Source: Candidatus Woesearchaeota archaeon CG10_big_fil_rev_8_21_14_0_10_33_12 (GTDB taxonomy: Archaea > Nanobdellota > Nanobdellia > Woesearchaeales > CG1-02-33-12). Taken from it: a stretch of 45,416 nt of DNA. Shown piece by piece: positions 36,527 through 45,416 of the stretch; position 1 is the stretch's first letter; the number at the start of each line of letters is the position of its first letter. Under the pieces are notes generated by a model. The model searched no databases. It was given only the letters and a program-made list of their open reading frames with translations, and was not told where the DNA came from. Made by a program: the position numbers and the translations under genes. The stretch lies in NCBI GenBank assembly GCA_002762865.1, contig PCYE01000012.1, positions 879 to 46,294 of the forward strand, written 5' to 3'.

Positions 36527-38281
36527 ATGAAAAAGAATGGGCATTCAACACCAGAAAGAAAGAACGGCACAGTATATACTCCAGAAAAGCTTTCTCAATA
36601 CGTAGCAAAAAAATTGTTAGAATATGCTTTGAATGATAACTTATTTAGGAATTTAAAGAAGATAAGTGTTGTAGACCCTGCGTCGGGGGATGGGATACTT
36701 CTTAAAAACGTTGCAGAAAATATATTACAACAAAAACTCCTTATGGGAAAAAAAATTATAGTTGTAGGGACTGATATTGACCAACAAGCCATAATTTTTT
36801 GTAGAAAGAGATTGTCTTTAATATCAAATGATAGATTGAACATTGAATTAGTAAATACCAATGCATTCATTCCACTCAAAGAATATTCTTTGACAAAAGG
36901 ATGGCAAGGAATACTAAAAAAAGTAGATGTTAAGAAAGGATTTGATCTACTCATTGCTAATCCTCCGTGGGGGGCTGATATTTCAGAATATAAAGATAAA
37001 CTCAATTTATCCGATTTCAAAACTCTTCAAGGGCAGTTTGATTCTTTTGAGTTATTCATAGAACTGGCAATAAAAATCGTTAAAACCGGTGGATATTTTG
37101 GGTTTATCATTCCTGATTCAATACTTAATCATGGCAAAAGCATTCTACGAGGAATCCTTTTAAAAAGAACACAAATATGTTTTATAGCCAGATTAGGAGA
37201 GAAGATATTTCCTAATGTGAATAGAGCGTGTGTCGTAATAATTTGCAAGAACACGTCCCCTACAGAGAAGAATATTGTTGATTGCTTTAGACTCTCAAGC
37301 AAAGATAGGAATAAAATCCTTAATGGAATGCTCACATTTACAGAAGCAGAAACCACATCAGCACACAAAGTTCCTCAAGAACGATTTATCAAAAATTCAT
37401 ATCAGCGATTTGATATTGACCTTAAAGAAAGTGAAACAAATATATTAAAGAAATTTAAGAAATTTGATAAGACACTTGCTTCTGTTCTATCAAGCACGAG
37501 AGGGGTAGAACTTGGTAGGTCAGGAATGATCTGCCAGTGTAATAATTGCTCTTCATGGTCTCCATTATCTGAACAGGAAAAAATTATCTGCTCTTCATGT
37601 GGTAAAGAGTTTAACCCAACGACAGCACCAAAAAAAAGTATCATATCTAAAGATAAAATACAACTATCTGTTCCGTTTATTACTGGTGGGAATTTAAGAA
37701 GATATGTTGGTCGCCCTTCCCTTTGGATTAAACTTGGAGTTAAAGGGATAAACTACAAACCTGAAAGCACCTATAAATCACCAAAAATACTTGTAAGAAA
37801 AACTGGAGTTGGTATAACTGCAATTCTTGATTATAACGATGTTTATACTAATCAAGTAGTTTATATTCTAAAAAATATTCCAGAAAAAGAAAAAAATCTT
37901 GAATTTTTTATCGGACTGATAAATTCAAGAGCATACTATTTCTATCTGGTAAAATCATTTGGGGAACTTGAATGGAAATCCCATCCATATCTTACTCAAA
38001 CTCAAATACTTAGCTTGCCCCTTCCAGACATGCAATCAGAAAAAAATAAAAAGATTATTCAAGAAATAATAGAATTGCTTCGTCCAATTCTTAAGAAAGA
38101 AATTATTCCATCAAATGATGTTGATATAAAAGTGGAGATACTTGTAGGTAAACTATTTTCCCTTAATGAGAAAGATTATAGGATAATTTTTAATGCAATT
38201 GAAGAATCCGATGATTTGATACCTGTAATGGAACTCAAAAAGATAACAGTAAGTGATATTATAAATAAACTCAAGAAGTGA
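36527..38281 (+). CDS. N6-adenine DNA methyltransferase (Eco57I/TaqI-like, with zinc ribbon)
   Basis: TVYTPEKLSQYVAKKLLEY, VDPASGDGILL, LLIANPPWGADI; C..C..C..C ribbon; specificity-domain-like C-terminus. Confidence 0.9.
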   Translation: MKKNGHSTPERKNGTVYTPEKLSQYVAKKLLEYALNDNLFRNLKKISVVDPASGDGILLKNVAENILQQKLLMGKKIIVVGTDIDQQAIIFCRKRLSLISNDRLNIELVNTNAFIPLKEYSLTKGWQGILKKVDVKKGFDLLIANPPWGADISEYKDKLNLSDFKTLQGQFDSFELFIELAIKIVKTGGYFGFIIPDSILNHGKSILRGILLKRTQICFIARLGEKIFPNVNRACVVIICKNTSPTEKNIVDCFRLSSKDRNKILNGMLTFTEAETTSAHKVPQERFIKNSYQRFDIDLKESETNILKKFKKFDKTLASVLSSTRGVELGRSGMICQCNNCSSWSPLSEQEKIICSSCGKEFNPTTAPKKSIISKDKIQLSVPFITGGNLRRYVGRPSLWIKLGVKGINYKPESTYKSPKILVRKTGVGITAILDYNDVYTNQVVYILKNIPEKEKNLEFFIGLINSRAYYFYLVKSFGELEWKSHPYLTQTQILSLPLPDMQSEKNKKIIQEIIELLRPILKKEIIPSNDVDIKVEILVGKLFSLNEKDYRIIFNAIEESDDLIPVMELKKITVSDIINKLKK

Positions 38282-38285
38282 TACA

Positions 38286-39365
38286 ATGGGATACCGTTAT
38301 ATTGGAGCAAAGACCAAAATTAGCAATGAGATTATATCAGAAATCTCTAAGATTGTGCCTAGTGGTGGAAAGATAGCAGACATCATGTGCGGAACTGGAG
38401 TGATTTCTCTTGAACTTAGAAAAAAAGGATACGAAGTTATAGCTTCTGATGTTATGTACCAAGCGTGCCATATCACTAAAGTTAAGGTTCTGCTTCAGCA
38501 AGCACCGCCATTCAATGGAGCAAAAAAATATTTCTCCAAGAAAGGGCAACTGTTGCTAACTGGGTATTCTGGATATGAAGCAATAATTCAAGCACTTAAT
38601 AATTTACATCCGTTCAAAGGATATTTTTGGAGGGAATTTAGCCCAGAAGGAAAACCAAAAAATGGTTCTGCACCACGAAGATACTTTACAGCAGAAAACG
38701 CACAAAAAATTGATTCTGCGAGGGCATTTATCAAAAAGCTAAAAGAAGAAAATGCTATTACTAACATTGAGTATTCCTTGCTTGTCCATGATTTAATCTT
38801 TGCGGTAAATGACGTAGCCAATATTGCAGGAACGTATGGTCACTACCTTTCAAAATTTGTTGAAAGGGCAAAACAGCTAATAAGATTTACACCAACAAAG
38901 TTTGAAAATGGTGGAATCACAGAAGGGCATAAAATATTTCAAGGACATGCTGAAGAACTGGTAATTAATATGCAAGCCGACCTTTGTTATATTGACCCAC
39001 CGTACATAAAAAGACAATATGGAGCAAATTATCATATACTTGAAACTATTGCTAAAGGAGACGAACCTACAGCAGAAGGAAAAAGTGGTTTAAGACCATG
39101 GAGAGATGAATATTCTGATTTTTGCTCTAAAGTAAAGATTCGTAGTGCTTTTGAAAAAATATTTAATGGTATGAAATGCAAAAATTTCTTAATAAGTTAT
39201 AGCTCAGATGGGTTACTATCAAAAAAACAACTGATGGAACTTTTTGAAAAGTTCGGCACAGTTATTGTTAAAGAATTTTCCCATAAGAGATTCAAAAGCA
39301 GAAATGAAGATGCCGATGAAAACGTTACAGAATATCTTTTTTTTCTGAAGAAGACTAACTCTTAG
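38286..39365 (+). CDS. D12-class (DPPY) adenine DNA methyltransferase
   Basis: YRYIGAKTKISNEI, IADIMCGTGVISLEL, DLCYIDPPYIKRQYGANYH. Confidence 0.88.
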   Translation: MGYRYIGAKTKISNEIISEISKIVPSGGKIADIMCGTGVISLELRKKGYEVIASDVMYQACHITKVKVLLQQAPPFNGAKKYFSKKGQLLLTGYSGYEAIIQALNNLHPFKGYFWREFSPEGKPKNGSAPRRYFTAENAQKIDSARAFIKKLKEENAITNIEYSLLVHDLIFAVNDVANIAGTYGHYLSKFVERAKQLIRFTPTKFENGGITEGHKIFQGHAEELVINMQADLCYIDPPYIKRQYGANYHILETIAKGDEPTAEGKSGLRPWRDEYSDFCSKVKIRSAFEKIFNGMKCKNFLISYSSDGLLSKKQLMELFEKFGTVIVKEFSHKRFKSRNEDADENVTEYLFFLKKTNS

Positions 39366-40459
39366 TTAAATTGGGTTACAATTTTTGCATGTTCTGGATG
39401 CCATGTTATGGTATACTCTTCTCCGTTAATCTTAAAAGTAAGTTTATTGTCTTTAATTTTCTTCAAATCAAGACCTTCAACATTTGCGTAATGAAGCTTC
39501 CTATGAATTAATGGATTTATAATCACTATGTTACGAGCCGAATCAGAACCGTTCTGTCCTAATAAAATAAGGTGATGACCTTCTGAATAATACTTTCCAT
39601 TACGTTTTTTGAATGCATACTGTTCTCCAGAAATCTGACATATATTTTGATAAAGTTCCTTGAGTTTTCTTACAGCTTTGGTGTTGCGAATTCTAACCTT
39701 TCTCATTAATTCTTTTACTATTGCTGGAGCATCGTTGGCAACCTCTTCATCTTCATCAAAGAAAACTTTTTGGGAATTTTGAGCCTTATCAGAAATTTCT
39801 TCTTCAGGTTCTGTCTCTAGTTCGTCAGAATCACCAATAAAATTGTCAAGAGAAGGAGGTGCTTCTGCTCTTGGAATTACCTTAAAAGCCCATGCAGGGT
39901 CTGATGTATCAAAGAGAACTTCTCCATTAAACTCTATGTAGCCTGCATTCTCTGTAAACATCCTATTAAGTTTTCTATTTACCGCCCAATCTGGTTCTGG
40001 TGTGCCTGCCTGAAACCATCCAGCCCAATACTCTCCGTTATCCAATTTAGCAATATAAACATGAAGGTTCTCAATATGGATTCTCACAGAAGGGTCGGCT
40101 GGTTGAGGAAATCCTGTAAGGTCTGGTCTCCAAGCATGAACTCTATTATTTTCACTACTTCGTATTTTTTGTGAAGCTATACTAACTGAATTTGCCCTAC
40201 GTTGATATATTTTAACCCTCTGAGTCCCAGTATCAGCTCCAAGACTTAAGATTGGGACTTCCCAACTTGAACCTTGTGTAAACTGTATAGGTGTGATTCC
40301 TCGTAAAAAAGTGTTCCAGTTTTGAAGAGTTACTCCTGAAGTTGGAAAATCAATATATGACTATCCACCGCCACCTACTTCAATTCCAGCGGGTTTATTT
40401 ATATTAAAAAAATCCGCATCCGTTATCTTTCTGAAAACGACACTTTGGACTACTTGCAT
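39362..40459 (-). pseudogene. HNH restriction endonuclease gene interrupted by in-frame TAG (codon 33, 40361-40363)
   Basis: SEGHHLILLGQNGSDSARNIVIINPLIHRKLHYA HNH motif; same frame continues upstream through SYIDFPTSGVTLQNWNTFL to ATG 40459. Confidence 0.8.
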
Positions 40460-40460
40460 G

Positions 40461-40499
40461 TAACGTAGAGAATAAGTTCTTATTTATAAATATACGTTA
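40461..40499 (-). promoter_or_regulatory. REase promoter with TATA box (TATTTATAAATA) inside nested inverted repeats
   Basis: TAACGTA...TACGTTA and AATAAG-TT-CTTATT; TATA centre about 27 nt from ATG 40459. Confidence 0.6.
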
Positions 40500-40608
40500 T
40501 TACCCGCCATGCAATACCCTAACTTGAAACAACATCACAAACAAAATAGAAATATTTATAAATATAAGTATATTTCTTATTTCACACATAATGTGGAGGT
40601 TAAGCAAA

Positions 40609-40929
40609 ATGGCAAAAAACAAAGAAGGAACAAAAACAATAAAATTGGGTATTTATTTTTGGACAAATTTGGATAAAAAGAATACTAATGAAGGTATTGA
40701 CATGCCTAAAAAGACTTGCTGGGATAGCGGATTTGTTAATGTTGTTTCGAACAATAGGCACGGACTAAGGTCTGGGATTTATAGTAATTTCAATAATTTT
40801 GATGAATTGCCTAATGCTGTAAAAGATGCACTTAAAAGAAGTGGAGTAAGGGTAGTTCAAAGTAAAAAGGATAAGGAGTATAAAGAAGCCCTAAAAAAGA
40901 TGAAGGAATCTGAATTAATAGCAAATTGA
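40609..40929 (+). CDS. Hypothetical protein
   Basis: SD GGAGGT before ATG 40609. Confidence 0.6.
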   Translation: MAKNKEGTKTIKLGIYFWTNLDKKNTNEGIDMPKKTCWDSGFVNVVSNNRHGLRSGIYSNFNNFDELPNAVKDALKRSGVRVVQSKKDKEYKEALKKMKESELIAN

Positions 40930-41010
40930 GAAAATGATTTGTCAGCCGATACTTAACAGCTTTCACTTGACATCCCATGGTTGAACAATACCCTAAAATA
41001 TTGAGCATGC

Positions 41011-42216
41011 TCAAGATGAATTAGAAATTGTTGTTTTAACTAGTTCTTTAAGGGTTTCAATGATTTTTTCAGAGAATTCTACTTTTATTGAGCCCATTGC
41101 AAAGTTATCACGGCCGCCGCCCTTGCCATTAAACTTATCCATAAGGTTTTTTAGAAGTTCATTAGCCTTAAATCCAGAATCTTCTGAAGCAACAATAATT
41201 ATCTGTGCATTATCACAAAGCTTGTTCAGAAAGCAAACAACTGTTTTTTCTTTTTTTAATGATGCTGCCTGGTCAATAAGCTGCTTTTTTTCAACCTCAT
41301 CAAAGGTATTGTAAACAAAGTTAATATCATTAATCTTTTCCTCATTGAATTCTTTTACAAGGCTTGCGCTTAACTCCCTCAGCTTAGCAGTTTTCTTTTC
41401 ATTTTCCTGCATTAAGTTTTCAATAAACTCAGGAACCTCCTTAACATCTTTTTTTATTATTGAAGAAGATAGTCTTGCTATGCGGGCAAGCTCAAACAAG
41501 TCTTCTGAAACATTTGTCTTAAATCTTATTTCATAATCTCCTTTAAAAAGGTTGAATTTTGTTACAAGAAAATTGCCAATAAAATTTGTTTTTAAAGCAT
41601 GGGTTCCAGCGCATGCTGAGATGTCATGATCCTTTATCTCAACAATCCTTATTTTTTCGTCTTTTATGCGGTCAAGCTTTATCCTTAATCCAGGAATTTT
41701 TGCTGCTTCTTCTTTTGTAATCTCTTTAACAATTATGTCTCTGTTTTCTTTTATGATTTTGTTTGCAAGCTTTTCTGCCTCAAAGATTTTTTCCCATGTT
41801 AAATTTTTACAGATTACAAAAAGTGAGGATTCATCTTCATCTAATCTTACCTTGTTAACTTTGATGTCTTTTATTGTTTTTAGCAAAGCTCCCATAAAGA
41901 TATGCTCGCCTGAATGCATTCTTACAAGTCTGAGCCTTCTATTAATACTATGCTCACATGAAACCATATCATCTATTTTTAAAGTTCCATCAATAATCTT
42001 AACCTTATGAACTATCTTACCATCTTTTTTAGAAATATTAACAACCTTTCCCTCAAAATAATTATTTTTTATAATGCCTGTATCGCAGGGCTGTCCTCCT
42101 CCAGCAGGATAAAAAATAGTATCATCCAGCTCAACCAAAAGAAAGTCTTCTTTTTCTTCAATATTTGTTATTTTTGCGTCTTTTTTATGCAAAAAAGATT
42201 CTTGGTAGGTTTCCAT
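41011..42216 (-). CDS. alaX: Alanyl-tRNA editing protein AlaX (long, with DHHA1)
   Basis: TIFYPAGGGQPCDTG, RMHSGEHIF, SACAGTHAL, FNGKGGGRDNFAMG. Confidence 0.92.
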   Translation of the reverse strand: METYQESFLHKKDAKITNIEEKEDFLLVELDDTIFYPAGGGQPCDTGIIKNNYFEGKVVNISKKDGKIVHKVKIIDGTLKIDDMVSCEHSINRRLRLVRMHSGEHIFMGALLKTIKDIKVNKVRLDEDESSLFVICKNLTWEKIFEAEKLANKIIKENRDIIVKEITKEEAAKIPGLRIKLDRIKDEKIRIVEIKDHDISACAGTHALKTNFIGNFLVTKFNLFKGDYEIRFKTNVSEDLFELARIARLSSSIIKKDVKEVPEFIENLMQENEKKTAKLRELSASLVKEFNEEKINDINFVYNTFDEVEKKQLIDQAASLKKEKTVVCFLNKLCDNAQIIIVASEDSGFKANELLKNLMDKFNGKGGGRDNFAMGSIKVEFSEKIIETLKELVKTTISNSS

Positions 42217-42217
42217 T

Positions 42218-43597
42218 TTAATTAATCAGCTTTGTGAATATCTGTTTTAATTCTTTTGGCGAGGCCTTCCCTTTGGTAGCTTTCATTACCTGGCCTATTA
42301 AAAAATGAAGTGCCTCTTTTCTTCCTTTTTTGTAGTCAGAAACAACCTTTGGATTTTTTAGTATAACATCCCTGCATATTTTTTCAAGCTCTTTAACACC
42401 TGAGATAGCCATTAGTTTATGCTCTTTTACACAACTGTTTATATCAAATGGCTTTTCAGCAAGTTTTTCAAGGATTTTCTGCGCAGTTGTTTCTGTTATT
42501 TTATTTTCTTCAATTAATGTTAATAAGCTAATCATGTGTTTTTCATTTATTTCTGTTTCAGAAAGCTCTTTTTTATTATAGTTCAAAACCCTTAAAAGCT
42601 CAAACCTCAGCCATCTTGCTGCAAGCAATGGATTTATTTTCCTGGCTGTTTTCTCAAATAGTTCGGAAAGCATTATATCAGAGCAGATAACAAACGCATC
42701 CTGTTTTTTTATTTTATACTGCTTTGCTAATCTTTCTATTTTTTTGTCAGGACTTTCAGGCAGTGTTTTTATTATTTTTTCGATATAATTATCATCAATA
42801 TTTATTGCCGGAAGGTCTGGCTCAGGGATAAACATGTAGTCAGCTGCTTCTTCTTTTGAGCGCATGAAAATAGTTTTATTATGCTTTTCATCAAATGCGC
42901 GGGTTTGCTGCTTTATTTCCTTTCCTTCCTTTATCTCTTCTTCCTGCCTTAAAACCTCGTACTCTGCTGCCTTTACAATGTTGCTGAATGAATTAACATT
43001 TTTTACCTCAACCCTGCTGAATTTTGGGCCAATAGAAATATTTGTATCTGCTTTTACTCCGGAGTTTTTGTCAATTGCCTTTATGTAATTTAATGTTGTT
43101 AACAATGCTTTTAGCCAGTCTCTTAGTTCATTTGTTGATTTAAAGTCCGGCTCTGTCACAATCTCAACCAATGGAAAACCTGAGCGGTTATAGTCAACAT
43201 TTCCTGTTACAGGATCCCATCTTGCAGGGTCTTCCTCAAGGTGGACATCAGATATTCTTATTCCGAGGAATTTTCCGTTTACGCCGACAGGGTTAGAATA
43301 TGAGCCTGACATTGTTTTTTGAAAGCCGGCAGGAAGGTCTGGCCATGAGTAATGCTTTCTCTGGAAAAGCATTCTTTTGTTTATTTTGCATCCAAGCATT
43401 AAGGCGATTGCAATTATCTTATCTACGGCCTGCTTGTTTGGAAGCATCGGCTTTGAGCCGGGCATTGCTGTGCATATCGGGCAGATGTTTGTGTTTGGAG
43501 TTGCATCTTCCTCAATAGAGCAGTTGCAGAATAATTTAGTCTTATTCTCTACATTAATATAGCCATGAATCTCTAGGCCACACTTTATCTCAGTCAT
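42218..43597 (-). CDS. gatB: Aspartyl/glutamyl-tRNA amidotransferase subunit B
   Basis: CGLEIHGYINVENKTKLFC, NICPICTAMPGSKPMLN-type, NRSGFPLVEIVTEPD, VEVKNVNSF. Confidence 0.96.
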   Translation of the reverse strand: MTEIKCGLEIHGYINVENKTKLFCNCSIEEDATPNTNICPICTAMPGSKPMLPNKQAVDKIIAIALMLGCKINKRMLFQRKHYSWPDLPAGFQKTMSGSYSNPVGVNGKFLGIRISDVHLEEDPARWDPVTGNVDYNRSGFPLVEIVTEPDFKSTNELRDWLKALLTTLNYIKAIDKNSGVKADTNISIGPKFSRVEVKNVNSFSNIVKAAEYEVLRQEEEIKEGKEIKQQTRAFDEKHNKTIFMRSKEEAADYMFIPEPDLPAINIDDNYIEKIIKTLPESPDKKIERLAKQYKIKKQDAFVICSDIMLSELFEKTARKINPLLAARWLRFELLRVLNYNKKELSETEINEKHMISLLTLIEENKITETTAQKILEKLAEKPFDINSCVKEHKLMAISGVKELEKICRDVILKNPKVVSDYKKGRKEALHFLIGQVMKATKGKASPKELKQIFTKLIN

Positions 43598-43629
43598 ATA
43601 GTAGAATGATTATAAAATGTTTATATAAC

Positions 43630-44187
43630 TTACGGATTTACAACTTTTATTACAAAGGCTTTTGTTGCGTAGCTTTCTGGGCCAATCAGTGCCTTGCACT
43701 TGTAATCTGTAGGCTTTGCATTCTCAGTTGCTTTTACAACAAGAGGGAAAACCTCAATCTGGTCTTTTTTAAGGCCTTCTATCTTTTCAGTGTATATAAA
43801 AATAATGTCTGTTTCTGGTTTTGCAGCTGAATCAAATGCCTCATCGCAAAAGAACTCTACCGTAAAGTCAGATGATTCATCTTTCTGGTTCATCACACCA
43901 AAATAAAGTGTTTTTTCAGTTTTCCTTTCAATCTCAAAACCAGATTCAGTTATTGCAAACTTATTTTTTTTATCAGCAATATTTTCTTTTAGTTCAACTG
44001 CTTCCTGCGGCTCTGTTTCTTCAACTTCTTCCTCAGCTGGTTCAGCTGGCTCTTGTTCAACTATCATAGGAACTTCCTCAATAACACCAGCAGTATTACC
44101 AGCACTTTCATTATTTTCAGCCTTTTCAGTGCACCCTGAAATCAAAAACAAACCTATTACCAAAAAAAGCAATATTATTTTTCTCAT
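43630..44187 (-). CDS. Lipoprotein-like secreted protein
   Basis: MRKIILLFLVIGLFLISGCTEK lipobox; Glu/Pro-rich linker. Confidence 0.7.
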   Translation of the reverse strand: MRKIILLFLVIGLFLISGCTEKAENNESAGNTAGVIEEVPMIVEQEPAEPAEEEVEETEPQEAVELKENIADKKNKFAITESGFEIERKTEKTLYFGVMNQKDESSDFTVEFFCDEAFDSAAKPETDIIFIYTEKIEGLKKDQIEVFPLVVKATENAKPTDYKCKALIGPESYATKAFVIKVVNP

Positions 44188-44241
44188 ACAATCACCCTTT
44201 GTGTTAATTTATTTTGTTATTATTTAAATTTTGCTATTAAT

Positions 44242-45416
44242 TTAAGGTGTTTTTCTTAACATTGTTCTTGGGAAAGGTATTGTATCTTTTATGTTATCTA
44301 ACTTGCAGAGCCATGCAATTACCCTTTCAACCCCGAGGCCATAGCCAGAATGAGGCACTTTCCCATATCTTCTTGTGTCAAAATACCACTCATATTTTTC
44401 AGGTTTTTCACCCTGCTCTGTTAATGCTTTTTTCATCTCTTCAATATCAGTGTCTCTTTCGCTTCCGCCGATTATCTCGCCGTATCCCTCTGGAGCTATT
44501 ATATCAAAGCACAATGCTGTCTTTGGGTTTTTAGGGTCTTTTGGTTTGTAGAAAGCCATTATTTTTTTAGGATAGTTTGTAATAATCACAGGCTTTTCAT
44601 AATGCTTAGCAATTGTATCCTCTTCAGTTGTTCTTAGGTCTTTTCCCCACTCAGCCTCTAATCCATCTTTCTTTAATGTCTCCAAGGCCTCTGTGTAAGT
44701 AATTCTTGGGAATGGTGTTTTTATTTTCTTAAGCTTCTCAATATCCTGGCCCAAAAACTTTAATTCTTCTTCATTATTTTCAAGGACATATTTCACAATA
44801 AAGGCAACCAAATCTTCTGCATTCTTCAGTATGTCATCAAGCTTAAACCATGCAATTTCTGTTTCAGCCATCCAGAATTCTGACAAGTGTCTTGATGTTT
44901 TTGAGCGCTCTGCCCTAAAGCATGGAGAAATTGTGTAAATTTTTTCCAGAGCAGAAATCATGGCTTCAGCATAGAGCTGCCATGACTGCGTTAAATACAT
45001 AATACCCTCAAAGTATTTTACTTCAAAAAGAGTTGAGCCACCCTCACAGCTTGTTGGCGAGAACATTGGCGAATGCTCCTCATAAAAGCCTTTGTCATTG
45101 AAAAATTTTCTTATTGCCTGGAAAACAGCTGACCTTACTTTTAAGATTGCAGTCATTTTTCTTGACCTTATCCAGAGGTGCCTTTCATCTAACAAAAATT
45201 CAGGGCTCTGGTCTTTTGTTATTGGGAATGTGTCGCTTTCTCCAACTATATTTAATGAAGAAACAGAAATCTCATAGCCAGTTGGAGCGCGGTCATCTTT
45301 TTTTATCTCCCCTGTTATTTCAAGAGAGCATTCCATTGTGGCTTTTAATGCCTCATTCCAAAGTTCATCAGTTAGTTTTGATTTTTCAACAACACATTGT
45401 ATTATTTCTGTTGAAT
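44242..45416 (-). CDS. asnS: Asparaginyl-tRNA synthetase (5' part cut by window end)
   Basis: FRAERSKTSRHLSEFWMAETE, GEIIGGSERDTD, GYGLGVERVIAWL; frame open to window edge (STEIIQCVVEKSKLTDELWNEALKATM). Confidence 0.93.
   Translation of the reverse strand, partial: STEIIQCVVEKSKLTDELWNEALKATMECSLEITGEIKKDDRAPTGYEISVSSLNIVGESDTFPITKDQSPEFLLDERHLWIRSRKMTAILKVRSAVFQAIRKFFNDKGFYEEHSPMFSPTSCEGGSTLFEVKYFEGIMYLTQSWQLYAEAMISALEKIYTISPCFRAERSKTSRHLSEFWMAETEIAWFKLDDILKNAEDLVAFIVKYVLENNEEELKFLGQDIEKLKKIKTPFPRITYTEALETLKKDGLEAEWGKDLRTTEEDTIAKHYEKPVIITNYPKKIMAFYKPKDPKNPKTALCFDIIAPEGYGEIIGGSERDTDIEEMKKALTEQGEKPEKYEWYFDTRRYGKVPHSGYGLGVERVIAWLCKLDNIKDTIPFPRTMLRKTP

Noticed and set aside
36451-36636. 61-aa ORF before the MTase
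   Set aside because: Overlaps the 56-aa controller-like ORF and the MTase start in another frame; composition is Lys/Ser noise.
40361-40363. TAG read as pyrrolysine or a recoded sense codon
   Set aside because: Several genes here end normally in TAG and no pyl genes are visible; a nonsense mutation is simpler.

Overview
AT-rich archaeal chromosome segment. By gene content it looks DPANN/Woesearchaeota-like, but that is inference. It is dominated by translation, RNA and DNA-repair housekeeping genes: AlaRS, ValRS, CysRS, AsnRS (cut by the window edge), GatB, AlaX, S15, Nop5-fibrillarin, a ThiI-like PP-loop protein, XPD-like helicase, ATP-dependent DNA ligase, Nre protein and two DHH phosphoesterases. 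Two tRNA genes are present: Val(CAC), and Gln(TTG) with a 48-nt insertion in its D-loop. Accessory regions are a surface-glycan or headgroup cassette (16.7-20.7 kb), an HTH-MNT/HEPN pair (26.5-27.5 kb) and a restriction-modification island (36-40.5 kb). The observations I rate highest are: (1) the HNH restriction endonuclease extends to an upstream start at 40459 but is interrupted by one in-frame amber codon, apparently CAG->TAG; (2) a leaderless-looking 22-aa uORF ending Cys-Cys sits upstream of cysteine synthase, with mutually exclusive hairpins, resembling a cysteine attenuator; (3) the tRNA-Gln D-loop insertion; (4) three 15-bp palindromes at exact 38-bp spacing between nreA and alaS; (5) an 11-aa Lys-rich microprotein with a strong SD; (6) two relict gene fragments, one ligase motif and one membrane-protein C-terminus; (7) palindromic operator arrays in the R-M island. 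All calls are by eye, with no database searches.
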